This document shows positions 24,109 through 32,086 of a DNA stretch of 47,627 bases, piece after piece. Position numbers and translations under genes: made by a program. The notes beneath the pieces were generated by a model. It searched no databases, was not told where the DNA came from, and saw nothing but the letters and a program-made list of their open reading frames with translations. The number at the start of each line of letters is the position of its first letter. Position 1 is the stretch's first letter. This DNA comes from Allosediminivita sp964397775 (lineage in GTDB: Bacteria; Pseudomonadota; Alphaproteobacteria; Rhodobacterales; Rhodobacteraceae): NCBI GenBank assembly GCA_964397775.1, contig CAYNKL010000015.1, positions 1 through 47,627 on the forward strand. Direction: 5' to 3'.

Positions 24109-25800
24109 TCAGTTGGCTTGGCGGCGCAGGAAGGCCGGGATCTCGATCTTTTCCTGATCCGGGTCGGCCTCTTCCTGCGGGGCCGCTGCGGCAGGGCGAT
24201 GCCCCTGGACAGGCGGCTGCTGGCGCCGCTGCGCCGGCTGATGGTGCTGACCGCTGCCTTGGTGCTGCGGATGATGCCCCTCGCCCGAGCCGGTCATCCG
24301 ACCGATGAGCGAGTTTATCCCGAAGCGCGGCTTGTCGCCTTCGCCTTCGCCACGGACCGGAGCCGGCTGGTGGCTACCCGGACGTTCGCCACGTGCCGGC
24401 TGCTGCTGGCCGCCCTGCTGGTTCCGCGCGGCCGCATCCTGAAGACGGCGGATCGCGTCGGCCGAAGGCGTACCCGGCGCAGAGGAGCGCGGTGCCACGT
24501 AATCGTCGGCCTTTGCCTCGAGCGCATCGGCACGGGGCTGGAATTCCTCGACGCGCGGGCGGTAGGCCGGCGGCGGAAGGCCGTCGTCGTCCTGCTGCGC
24601 GGCGGGCGCCTCGTCATAGTAGGTGTCGCGCTGCGGTTCGGACTCGATCTCGTCGTCGTAGGTCTCGAAGAGGCTCGGCTCGGGCGCGCGCTCTTCGGCG
24701 GCCTCCCGGCGCTTGGCCGCAATCGGCTCCACGTCTGCCGGGCGCGGCGCGTGGTGCGCGGCTTCAACCTCGGCGGCGGGCTTCAGCGGCTCGCTCAGCT
24801 TGCGGCGCGGCAGCGGGGTTTCCGCCGTGTTGCCGTTGGCATCGATGCCGGTGGCAACGACGGAGACGCGCATGAAGCCTTCCATGCTGTCGTCGAGGGT
24901 CGAGCCCACGATGATGTTCGCATCGGCGTCCACTTCCTCGCGGATGCGGTTGGCCGCCTCGTCGAGTTCGAACAGCGTCAGGTCGCTGCCGCCGGTGATG
25001 TTGATGAGCACGCCCTTGGCGCCCTTGAGGCTGATCTCGTCCAGCAGCGGGTTCGCTATGGCCTTTTCGGCCGCCTGGATCGCGCGATCTTCGCCCTCGG
25101 CCTCGCCGGTCCCCATCATGGCCTTGCCCATCTCGTCCATCACCGCACGCACGTCGGCGAAGTCGAGGTTGATGAGACCCGGACGGACCATCAGGTCGGT
25201 CACGCCCTTCACGCCCTGGTAGAGCACGTCGTCGGCCATCGAGAAGGCCTCGGTGAAGGTGGTCTTCTCGTTGGCGAGCCGGAACAGGTTCTGGTTCGGA
25301 ATGATGATGAGCGTGTCGACGACCTTCTGGAGGGCTTCAACACCATCCTCGGCCTGCTTCATCCGCTTGTTGCCTTCGAACTGGAAGGGCTTGGTGACCA
25401 CCCCGACAGTCAGCACGCCAAGTTCACGCGCCGCCTGCGCGATGATCGGCGCGGCGCCGGTTCCGGTGCCACCGCCCATGCCGGCGGTGATGAAGCACAT
25501 GTGCGCGCCTGCGAGGTGATCGACGATCTGCTCGATGCTCTCTTCGGCCGCCGCGGCCCCGACCGAGGCGCGGGCGCCCGCGCCCAGGCCTTCGGTCACC
25601 TTCACGCCGAGCTGCACGCGGTCTTCCGCGCGGCTCTGCTGAAGCGCCTGGGCATCGGTGTTCGCCACGACGAAATCGACGCCGGCGAGGCTCTTTTCGA
25701 TCATGTTGTTGACGGCGTTGCCGCCAGCGCCGCCCACGCCGAAAACGGTGATCCGGGGCTTGAGTTCTTCCTGTCCGGGCATCGAGAGGTTGAGTGCCAT
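24109..25800 (-). CDS. ftsZ: Cell division GTPase FtsZ
   Basis: Tubulin homologue that polymerises into the division ring. The 563 residues comprise the GTPase and C-terminal globular domains (about 12-320) with GVGGAGGNAVN and the tubulin signature GGGTGTG at 109-115, a very long disordered linker (about 330-548) that is acidic at first and then Q/H/P-rich, and the conserved C-terminal peptide IEIPAFLRRQAN that binds FtsA and other partners. GGCGGA lies 8 nt before the ATG. The 252 bp upstream of it to ftsA is long enough for a separate promoter; I see a TTAA-type half site but no full CtrA box. Confidence 0.97.
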   Translation of the reverse strand: MALNLSMPGQEELKPRITVFGVGGAGGNAVNNMIEKSLAGVDFVVANTDAQALQQSRAEDRVQLGVKVTEGLGAGARASVGAAAAEESIEQIVDHLAGAHMCFITAGMGGGTGTGAAPIIAQAARELGVLTVGVVTKPFQFEGNKRMKQAEDGVEALQKVVDTLIIIPNQNLFRLANEKTTFTEAFSMADDVLYQGVKGVTDLMVRPGLINLDFADVRAVMDEMGKAMMGTGEAEGEDRAIQAAEKAIANPLLDEISLKGAKGVLINITGGSDLTLFELDEAANRIREEVDADANIIVGSTLDDSMEGFMRVSVVATGIDANGNTAETPLPRRKLSEPLKPAAEVEAAHHAPRPADVEPIAAKRREAAEERAPEPSLFETYDDEIESEPQRDTYYDEAPAAQQDDDGLPPPAYRPRVEEFQPRADALEAKADDYVAPRSSAPGTPSADAIRRLQDAAARNQQGGQQQPARGERPGSHQPAPVRGEGEGDKPRFGINSLIGRMTGSGEGHHPQHQGSGQHHQPAQRRQQPPVQGHRPAAAAPQEEADPDQEKIEIPAFLRRQAN

Positions 25801-26052
25801 GATTTATGTCCGCCTGTCTGTCTGTCCGTCGGCCGTGTCCCCGGCCCTTTCGCACCTATTCTGCCCAGTCTTAACCCGTTGTGGCCGCAGCGTCACGCGA
25901 AAAACGCGAAATCACCCCAAAATATAGGCGGGATATTGCAATTTCTTGCCGAGTATCCTCAACCCCACCAGATTTCGCTGTTCTTGGAAAACATGGCACC
26001 AGCCGGCGCCGCCAGCGCCGTCGGGGTCTTGCCACGATGCCTTGGTTTCGCG

Positions 26053-27381
26053 CTACCAGTTATCGCGGAACCACTTCACGGCCCGGCGGATACCGCCTCC
26101 GGGCAACCTGTCGACCGGGATGTCGAAATCCCACCACTCGTCCTGCGGATGCGCCGCAAACAGGCTGAGCCCCACCGCGCTGGCGAAACCGGGCCCGGTC
26201 GCCGCCTGCGGCAGCCCGTGCACGCGCAGCGGACGGCCCAGCCGCACCTGCTGCCCGAGGATCTTGTTGGCAAGCCCGTCAAAGCCCGGAAGCTGGCTCG
26301 CCCCGCCGGTCAGCACGATCTGCTGGCTCGGAAGGTGGTCGAAGCCCGCCGCATCGAGCCGCGCGCGCACCTCTTCGAGGATTTCCTCGACCCGCGGGCG
26401 GATGATGCCGATCAGCTCGGCCCGGCTGACTTCGCGCTGGTCATGCTCCCAGTCGCCGGTATCGCCACCGATCTGGATGATGTCGCTGTCGTCCATGCCC
26501 GTCGCCACGACGCCGCCGTGGAAGGTCTTGAACCGCTCCGCCGTGGAAAGCGGGACCTGCAGGCCCATGGAAATGTCGGATGTCACGTGATCGCCGCCCA
26601 TGCGCACGGTGTCGGCGTAGATCATGTGTTTCTTCATGAAGATCGAGATCGAGGTGGTGCCACCGCCGAGGTCGATGCAGGCCGCACCCAGCTCCTGCTC
26701 GTCCTCGACCAGCGCAGCGATGCCGCTGGCGTAGGCCGAGCTCGCGATGCCCGCCAGTTCCAGATCACAACGCTTCACGCAATGCGCCAGGTTCTGGATC
26801 GCCTGCGCGTCGACGGTCAACATGTGCATGTCGCAGCTCAGCTCGTTGCCGATCTGCCCGCGCGGGTCGATCAGACCGCTGCGATGGTCGAGCGCGAAGT
26901 TCACCGGCTGCGCATGCAGCACCTCGCGGCCTGGGCCGAAGTCCGGAACGTCACAGGCCGACAGTGCCCGCGACACGTCCTGTTCGCTGACCGTCATGCC
27001 GGTGACGTCGACCTTGCCCGCCAGCCCGTAGGACCGCGGATCGGCGCCCGAGAAGGATGCGATGACGTGATCGACGCGGATACCGGCCATCTTCTGCGCC
27101 GCCTGCACCGCGGTGCGGATCGCGCGTTCGGTTTCGCCCATCGACGAGATCTCGCCGAAACGCACACCGCGCGACCGCGTGGTCGCAGCGCCGATGACGC
27201 GAAAGCCCGACTGCCCGGCCAGCGATCCGATGCCGTCGCCCTCGGGCTCGGTACCGTCGAAGCGCAGGACGAGACAGGCGATCTTGGAGCTGCCCACGTC
27301 GAGGATCGCAACCACACCGCGCTGCATGGCCGCCTTGCGCATGTTCCGCATCGCCCGCTGGGACTCGTATAGCTCGATCAT
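26053..27381 (-). CDS. ftsA: Cell division protein FtsA
   Basis: Actin-like ATPase that tethers FtsZ filaments to the membrane and recruits later division proteins. The 442 residues show the phosphate-1 loop in AILDVGSSKIACLV (about 25-38), the SHS2/1C insertion, the phosphate-2 region IDLGGGTTSISIF, the adenosine motif VLTGGASQLPGF and a C-terminal amphipathic WFRDNW that likely binds the membrane. The N-terminal extension (MIELYESQRAM...) is usual in Rhodobacteraceae. The start overlaps the ftsQ stop (ATGA), indicating coupled translation. Confidence 0.96.
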   Translation of the reverse strand: MIELYESQRAMRNMRKAAMQRGVVAILDVGSSKIACLVLRFDGTEPEGDGIGSLAGQSGFRVIGAATTRSRGVRFGEISSMGETERAIRTAVQAAQKMAGIRVDHVIASFSGADPRSYGLAGKVDVTGMTVSEQDVSRALSACDVPDFGPGREVLHAQPVNFALDHRSGLIDPRGQIGNELSCDMHMLTVDAQAIQNLAHCVKRCDLELAGIASSAYASGIAALVEDEQELGAACIDLGGGTTSISIFMKKHMIYADTVRMGGDHVTSDISMGLQVPLSTAERFKTFHGGVVATGMDDSDIIQIGGDTGDWEHDQREVSRAELIGIIRPRVEEILEEVRARLDAAGFDHLPSQQIVLTGGASQLPGFDGLANKILGQQVRLGRPLRVHGLPQAATGPGFASAVGLSLFAAHPQDEWWDFDIPVDRLPGGGIRRAVKWFRDNW

Positions 27382-28256
27382 CCTTCGTTCACTCCGCCAA
27401 CCTCGATCGCCTTGAAGCGCCAGTATTCGTTAATCGCCCGCTCGCTCAGCCGAAGCGTCGGGCGTCTCGGCAGACGCAGATCCACCGTCACCAGGTCGCG
27501 GGCGAACATGTCGACCGCGTTGTCCATGGCCAGCGAGCGCTCCAGCGCCACAACCGGTTTCTCCGGCGGCAGCAGGATGCGCTGGCCCCGGTCCAGCACC
27601 ACGTCCCAGCGGCGCGCGCCCATCCGCTCGAAGCCGCGCAGACGCTGCTCCAGCGGGCCGATCGCGTCGTAAAGCGCCAGCACTTCGGCCACCGCCTCGG
27701 GCGCATGCGCGCCCTCGCCCGCCACGACCGGCAGGTCGGGCCACAGCCTGCGGCTCCCGGCCGGCCCCACCGTGGCGCCTGTCGCATCGAGCAGCTCAAG
27801 CCCCTCGGGCCGCCGCCACAGCAGTCGCGGCACACGCTCGGTCACATGGACGCGCAGCACGTGATCCTCGATCCGCAGGTTGGCCGTCCTCACCGCGTCG
27901 AACCCAGCAATCTGCTCGCGCATCCAGGCCAGGTCGAGATCGAAGGAGCTTGTCGGGAAGTCCTGGGCCAGGATCTCGCGGATGTCCTCGGCCACGCTCG
28001 TGCTCGCGGTCTCGACCGACATCAGCCGCACCTCGAACTCGGGGCGGCTTTCGATGGACTCGCGGATCTCGGTGTACTTGTCGCCGATGGCCTCGCGGTT
28101 CTCGGGCATCGCGATCCACCAACCGGCAGCCCCGATGACCGCGCCCAGCGGAATGCCCGCCTTCAGCATGAAGCGGACGAAGGGCGTCAGCATTAGCCGC
28201 TGAAGCCGGTAACTCAGCCGCGAGGGGGCCGGGTCGTGCGAATTCACCGATGACAT
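27378..28256 (-). CDS. ftsQ: Cell division protein FtsQ
   Basis: Bitopic inner-membrane division protein linking FtsB/FtsL to the ring. The 292 residues have a short cytoplasmic part, one membrane helix (about 40-58, AGIPLGAVIGAAGWWIAM), a POTRA domain (about 85-155 with TASTSVAEDIREILAQ and VRTANLRIEDHVLRVHVTER) and the FtsQ beta domain to the end. ATG 28256 is preceded by GGAGG with 7-nt spacing and overlaps the end of ddl by 13 bp; an upstream GTG at 28283 lacks such a site. It is part of the ddl-ftsQ-ftsA transcript. Confidence 0.95.
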   Translation of the reverse strand: MSSVNSHDPAPSRLSYRLQRLMLTPFVRFMLKAGIPLGAVIGAAGWWIAMPENREAIGDKYTEIRESIESRPEFEVRLMSVETASTSVAEDIREILAQDFPTSSFDLDLAWMREQIAGFDAVRTANLRIEDHVLRVHVTERVPRLLWRRPEGLELLDATGATVGPAGSRRLWPDLPVVAGEGAHAPEAVAEVLALYDAIGPLEQRLRGFERMGARRWDVVLDRGQRILLPPEKPVVALERSLAMDNAVDMFARDLVTVDLRLPRRPTLRLSERAINEYWRFKAIEVGGVNEG

Positions 28257-29158
28257 GAGGCGTCCTCCACCATCCAGCGGCACAGCGCGCCGAATGAAAT
28301 GCCCGCGACCTGCGCCTGTTCGGGCGACAGCGAGGTGGGTGTCATTCCCGGCTGCGTGTTGGTCTCGAGCAGGATCAGCCCATCGAGCCCGCGCGCCTCG
28401 TTCCAGCGGAAATCGGTGCGCGACAGCCCGCGGCAGCCTAGCGCCTCATGCGCACGAAGGGCGTAGTCCCGGCAGGCCTGCGTGATCTCGTCGGGGATCT
28501 CGGCGGGCACCACGTGGCGCGACCCGCCTTCCTTGTACTTGGCGTCGTAGTCGTACCAGCCGTCGGTGATGATGTCGGTCACGCCCAGCGCCTGTCCGCC
28601 CATCACCGTGGTCGTCAGTTCGCGGCCGGGGGCGTAGGTCTCGACCATGACGGTCTCGGGCATGCTCTCGTCCAGCTGCGGCGGACCGTTGGAGCCCTCG
28701 TGCACCAGGTAGACCCCGACGCTCGACCCCTCGTTGTTGGGTTTGACGACGTAAGGCGGGTTCAGCACGTGGCGCGCGCGAACCTCTGCCTTTCCGGCCA
28801 GCACGCTTTCCACCACCGGAAGACCCGCGGCACGGAACACCTGCTTGGAGCGTTGCTTGTCCATGGCGAGGGCCGAGGCCAGCACGCCCGAATGGGTATA
28901 GGGCAGGCCCAGCCACTCGAGCAGACCCTGCACGCAGCCGTCCTCGCCCCAGCGCCCATGCAATGCGTTGAAGACGACGTCAGCCTCTGCGGCCTCGAGC
29001 CGGGCCACCAGGTCGGTGCCAGCGTCGATCTCGACGACTTCAAAACCTTCTTCCCGCAAAGCGGCGGCGCATTGCTGTCCACTGCTCAGCGACACCTCGC
29101 GCTCGGCCGAGGGGCCACCCAACAGAACCGCCACTTTCGGGAGTGCCCTGCTCGACAT
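28244..29158 (-). CDS. ddl: D-alanine--D-alanine ligase
   Basis: ATP-grasp enzyme making the D-Ala-D-Ala dipeptide for peptidoglycan. The 304 residues match DdlB: VLLGGPSAEREVSLSSG at the N-terminus (with the catalytic glutamate in SAERE), ALHGRWGEDG, YVVKPNNEGSSVGV in the ATP-grasp fold, and the Mg-binding LLETNTQPGMTPTSL near the end. It overlaps ftsQ and is separated from murB by 131 bp containing several hairpins. Confidence 0.97.
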   Translation of the reverse strand: MSSRALPKVAVLLGGPSAEREVSLSSGQQCAAALREEGFEVVEIDAGTDLVARLEAAEADVVFNALHGRWGEDGCVQGLLEWLGLPYTHSGVLASALAMDKQRSKQVFRAAGLPVVESVLAGKAEVRARHVLNPPYVVKPNNEGSSVGVYLVHEGSNGPPQLDESMPETVMVETYAPGRELTTTVMGGQALGVTDIITDGWYDYDAKYKEGGSRHVVPAEIPDEITQACRDYALRAHEALGCRGLSRTDFRWNEARGLDGLILLETNTQPGMTPTSLSPEQAQVAGISFGALCRWMVEDASCHR

Positions 29159-29179
29159 TCCCTAGTACTGCCTCTCGCC

Positions 29180-29217
29180 GGGGCCGTGGCCCCTTAAGTC
29201 CAGGGGCCTGTGCCCCT
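29180..29217 (-). promoter_or_regulatory. Two adjacent hairpins in the ddl leader
   Basis: GGGGCC-GT-GGCCCC (29180-29193; in practice a 5-bp stem with 4-nt loop) and AGGGGC-CTGT-GCCCCT (29202-29217) lie 22-59 bp upstream of the ddl start. They would fold in the murB-ddl mRNA. A role in attenuation or RNA processing is inferred only from position. Confidence 0.4.
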
Positions 29218-29269
29218 CTTGTTATATGTGCGACCTGCCTCGATCGCGGGGCCTTTGGACCCTCTGTAC

Positions 29270-29285
29270 GGCGGGGTGTCCCGCC
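29270..29285 (-). terminator. Hairpin immediately after murB
   Basis: GGCGGG-GTGT-CCCGCC is a perfect 6-bp stem starting 4 nt after the murB stop. No U-tract follows; it may partly terminate or stabilise the murB transcript. Confidence 0.4.
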
Positions 29286-29289
29286 AGAT

Positions 29290-30228
29290 TCATCCGGTCT
29301 CAGCCGCCCCCGCGGGGACACCGATCCGGATCACTTCCCACTCTAACTCCATTCCGCTGCTCTCGAAAACCCTTTTTCGCACTTCCTCGCCGAGTGATTC
29401 GAGATCCTCTGCCGAGGCCCCGCCCACATTGACGAGAAAGTTGGAGTGTTTCTCCGACATCTGCGCCCCGCCGCGCGTCGCACCGCGCATGCCCGCATCG
29501 TCAATCAGCTTCCAGGCCTTGAGGCTCATGTCGTCATCCGGCTTGCCGGTGCTCGAATAGCCCGCGGGGTTGCGGAAGGTCGACCCTGCCGTGCGTTCCT
29601 TGGTCGGCTGGCTCGCATCGCGGCGGGCAAGCTGATCCTCCATCCTGGCGACAAGCGCCTCGGGCTCGCCCCGCTCCCCGCGCAGCACCACCTCCGTTAG
29701 CACTGCGCCCTCGGGCAGATCCGTATGGCGATAGCGGAAGTTCAGATCCTCGGCCGTCAGCGTCAGGACCTCGCCCTGCCGCGTGACCGCCCGCGCCTCG
29801 ACAAAGTGGTCGGCGGTATAGCTGCCATAGCAGCCGGCGTTCATCCGCACGGCGCCCCCCATGGCGCCGGGGATGGTCCGCAGGAAAGTCAGGTCCACGC
29901 CCGCCTCGGCCGCCTTGCGCGCCACATGCGCATCAAGCGCCGCGGCGCCCGCCGTCACACGGTCGCCCTCGATCCGGATGTGGTTGAAGCCGCGACCCAG
30001 CCGCACCACGACGCCCGCCAAGCCGCCATCGCGCACGATCAGGTTCGACCCCACGCCCATGGGGAACACCGGCACCGAGGGATCGAGCGCGCCGAGAAAT
30101 TCCGCCAGATCCTCGGGATCGGCGGGCTGGAACAGCCATTCCGCCGGCCCACCGACGCGCAGCCAGGTGAGATCGGACAGGGGCTTTGCGGGCGTCAGCC
30201 GCCCGCGGGTCTGGGGAAGATCGGTCAT
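29290..30228 (-). CDS. murB: UDP-N-acetylenolpyruvoylglucosamine reductase
   Basis: FAD enzyme reducing enolpyruvyl-UDP-GlcNAc to UDP-MurNAc. The 312-residue protein has the FAD motif FPMGVGSNLIVRDGG, FLRTIPGAMGGAVRMNAG, and the catalytic serine motif AGSTFRNPAG near 228-237, with a C-terminal glutamate (ELEWEVIRIG). ATG 30228 (MTDLPQTRGRLTP) is chosen; the frame runs 21 codons further upstream with proline-rich, unlikely sequence. SD is weak, and a GAGGCA-AGA-TGCCTC stem lies 30-44 nt upstream at 30258-30272. DUF2484 is 123 bp upstream on the same strand. Confidence 0.96.
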   Translation of the reverse strand: MTDLPQTRGRLTPAKPLSDLTWLRVGGPAEWLFQPADPEDLAEFLGALDPSVPVFPMGVGSNLIVRDGGLAGVVVRLGRGFNHIRIEGDRVTAGAAALDAHVARKAAEAGVDLTFLRTIPGAMGGAVRMNAGCYGSYTADHFVEARAVTRQGEVLTLTAEDLNFRYRHTDLPEGAVLTEVVLRGERGEPEALVARMEDQLARRDASQPTKERTAGSTFRNPAGYSSTGKPDDDMSLKAWKLIDDAGMRGATRGGAQMSEKHSNFLVNVGGASAEDLESLGEEVRKRVFESSGMELEWEVIRIGVPAGAAETG

Positions 30229-30351
30229 GTCAGGCGGGGTAGAACGGGGCGGGACCGGAGGCAAGATGCCTCGCACGGCAACAGGCAACACGATGCCGAC
30301 CCCCGATCGGGAATCGCCATCTCAAGCCTGCCGTTGCATCCGGTCAGCCTG

Positions 30352-30615
30352 TCAGCCGTCGACCCGGCCTGCGACCATGCGCTCGGTCGTCCAGCGCCAC
30401 ACGTAGCGCACGGGCCAGCGCATCACGCTCATGCCGGCGACAAGCACCACGAGCCCGACCCAGGGGCCGTTCTCGTAGGTCACGAAGCCCACAAGCGGGA
30501 TGCCCAGCGCGATCAGCACGTAGGCAAAGGTCCAATGGCCGTCCTTCGAGGGGAGTGCCGCGAGGATATTGGCGAGGAAGGCCCAAATACAGGCCATCGT
30601 CAGCGAGATTGTCAT
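30352..30615 (-). CDS. DUF2484 small membrane protein
   Basis: An 87-residue inner-membrane protein of the DUF2484 family, which is found beside murB in Rhodobacteraceae; its function is unknown. It has three hydrophobic segments (about 3-18, 29-45 and 50-64) and a basic C-terminal tail with RWPVRYVWRWTTER. GAGGGA lies about 5 nt before the ATG. Its fixed position next to murB suggests a link to cell-wall synthesis, but that is only genomic context. Confidence 0.88.
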   Translation of the reverse strand: MTISLTMACIWAFLANILAALPSKDGHWTFAYVLIALGIPLVGFVTYENGPWVGLVVLVAGMSVMRWPVRYVWRWTTERMVAGRVDG

Positions 30616-30644
30616 GTCCGTCCCTCAGCTCTGCCCCCGCAGGC

Positions 30645-30678
30645 AAAAAGACCATGCCTGAAGCATGCTTATTCGGCA
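30645..30678 (-). terminator. Possible terminator of dinB
   Basis: On the minus strand TGCC-GAAT-AAGCATGCTT-CA-GGCA forms an interrupted stem followed by TGGTCTTTTT, 24 nt after the dinB stop. The stem is imperfect, so confidence is low. Confidence 0.4.
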
Positions 30679-30701
30679 AGGGCTTGCGGACACGGGTGAC
30701 G

Positions 30702-31217
30702 TTACAACCAGGGGCCGTCTTCGGGCATCAGGAACAGATCGGTCAGCGGCGCCGCGACCCCGGCTGCCGTCAGCATCGCATGGATCTGGCCGCGGTGGTG
30801 CGTCTGATGGTTGAACATGTGCGCGATCAGCACGCTGCGCGGCTTCGACATCCAGCGCTCCGCGGCGCCGGAGTACCACGTGATGTTGCCGACAAGGTCG
30901 AGGCTCCGAAGCTTCTCGGCCCACAGCAACAGCCGCCCGTCGGTGCGGAACCGCTCCACCGCCCAGGCCCCGCCCGACCCAGTCAGCCCGGTGCTCGCCC
31001 CGAGCCCCACGCCAGGCGCCTCGCCCAGGCCGAAGCGGCTCATCCAGATCCGATCCCCCCAGAGCAGGTGGTTGGCCGTCCCCAGGATCGACCCGAAGTA
31101 GGCGCCCCGCTGCTCTTCCAGCGTCGCACGGTCGAGCGTCTCGAAGATCTCGCGCAGCTGGCGGTTCTGCCACGCGTTGTATCGCGCCATCGTCAGGCAG
31201 TAATCCGGTGTGATCAT
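30702..31217 (-). CDS. DinB-family four-helix metalloprotein
   Basis: A 171-residue DinB/YfiT-superfamily protein. The three-histidine metal site is visible as H50 (GTANHLLWGD) and the HxxxH pair H137/H141 (NHQTHHRGQ). Family members include thiol-dependent transferases and proteins of unknown role; the name reflects damage-inducible DinB of Bacillus and does not show SOS control here. ATG 31217 is chosen for the strong GAGGGGGG 7 nt upstream; the frame extends 19 codons further. It interrupts the place where murC normally precedes DUF2484-murB. Confidence 0.9.
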   Translation of the reverse strand: MITPDYCLTMARYNAWQNRQLREIFETLDRATLEEQRGAYFGSILGTANHLLWGDRIWMSRFGLGEAPGVGLGASTGLTGSGGAWAVERFRTDGRLLLWAEKLRSLDLVGNITWYSGAAERWMSKPRSVLIAHMFNHQTHHRGQIHAMLTAAGVAAPLTDLFLMPEDGPWL

Positions 31218-31356
31218 CCTGCAGCCCCCCTCGCGCCGGCCCTGACGTTCAGTTTTCTGCACTGCCGCGACCAAGGCAAGCCCCCGGGCGCCCTCGCCAA
31301 GACGGCATCGCCGCCCTATCTGCGCGTCAGGACCGTTTCAGAGCAGGGAGCTTCAC

Positions 31357-32085
31357 ATGAGGGCAGAGACCACAAGCGCGCGTCGCCGCGCGGTGATCGT
31401 CAGCCACGGCCAGCCCTCCGAGCCGGAGATCGGCGAGGCCGAGATCCGCGCGCTGGCCGAGGCCATCGCCCCCTTCGCTCCCGACTGGGAGGTCCGTGGC
31501 GCCACCCTGGCCGGGCCCGGTGCGCTCGAGGCCGCGCTTGCCGGCGCGCCCGACGACCTGGTGGTCTATCCGATGTTCATGGCCGACGGCTGGTTCACGC
31601 AGGATGAGCTGCCGCGTCGGCTGGGCGATGCCCCCGCCCGGCGCCTGCCGCCCTTCGGCCTCGACCCGGCCCTGCCCGGCTTTGCCGCTGACTGGCTGAA
31701 GGCGGAAATCGCGTCGCGCGGCTGGAGCCCCGCGACGACCCGTCTCTTCGTGGCCGCGCACGGCTCGGGCCGCAGCAAGCGCCCTGCCGAGGTCACCCGC
31801 GCCTTCGCCGCGGCCCTCGGGGCGCATCTGACCTTGGCCGAGACCCGTTGCGGTTTCGTGGAGGAAGAGCCCTACCTCGCGGACATGGCGCGCGACCTCG
31901 GACAGACGTCGATCTGCCTGCCCTTCTTCGCCGCCCGCCGCGGCCACGTGCTCGACGACCTGCCCGAGGCTCTGGACGCGGTCGGTTTTGCCGGGGTCAG
32001 GCTCGACCCTCTCGGGCTACATCCCGGCATCCCGGCCTTCATCGCGCGGCGGCTCCAGGCCGCCGCCGACGCGGCACTGCTCTAG
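31357..32085 (+). CDS. CbiX/SirB-like sirohydrochlorin chelatase
   Basis: A 242-residue two-domain protein of the CbiX family, which inserts cobalt or iron into sirohydrochlorin. Both halves carry the strand-1 histidine: VIVSHGQ (H17) and FVAAHGSG (H135). The second metal histidine is kept only in the C-terminal half (RRGHVLDDLP, H197); the matching N-terminal position is tryptophan (ADGWFTQDELP, W79). Glutamates E169-E171 could also bind metal. AGGGAG precedes the ATG. It is divergent from dinB and convergent, by 1 bp, with the ABC ATPase gene. Whether it serves siroheme or cobalamin is not decidable here. Confidence 0.82.
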   Translation: MRAETTSARRRAVIVSHGQPSEPEIGEAEIRALAEAIAPFAPDWEVRGATLAGPGALEAALAGAPDDLVVYPMFMADGWFTQDELPRRLGDAPARRLPPFGLDPALPGFAADWLKAEIASRGWSPATTRLFVAAHGSGRSKRPAEVTRAFAAALGAHLTLAETRCGFVEEEPYLADMARDLGQTSICLPFFAARRGHVLDDLPEALDAVGFAGVRLDPLGLHPGIPAFIARRLQAAADAALL

Positions 32086-32086
32086 C

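Noticed and set aside
25805..25840. Short CTGT repeats before ftsZ
   Set aside because: Only about three tetranucleotide units, close to the RBS; too short to suggest phase variation.
25801..26052. CtrA-type sites (TTAA-N7-TTAA) upstream of ftsZ, and a similar TTAACCC at 19013
   Set aside because: Only single half sites are present at both places.
24103..27372. A continuous 1089-codon open frame opposite ftsZ and ftsA
   Set aside because: It is antisense to two secure essential genes, has no domain-like sequence and results from the high-GC third positions of the true genes.
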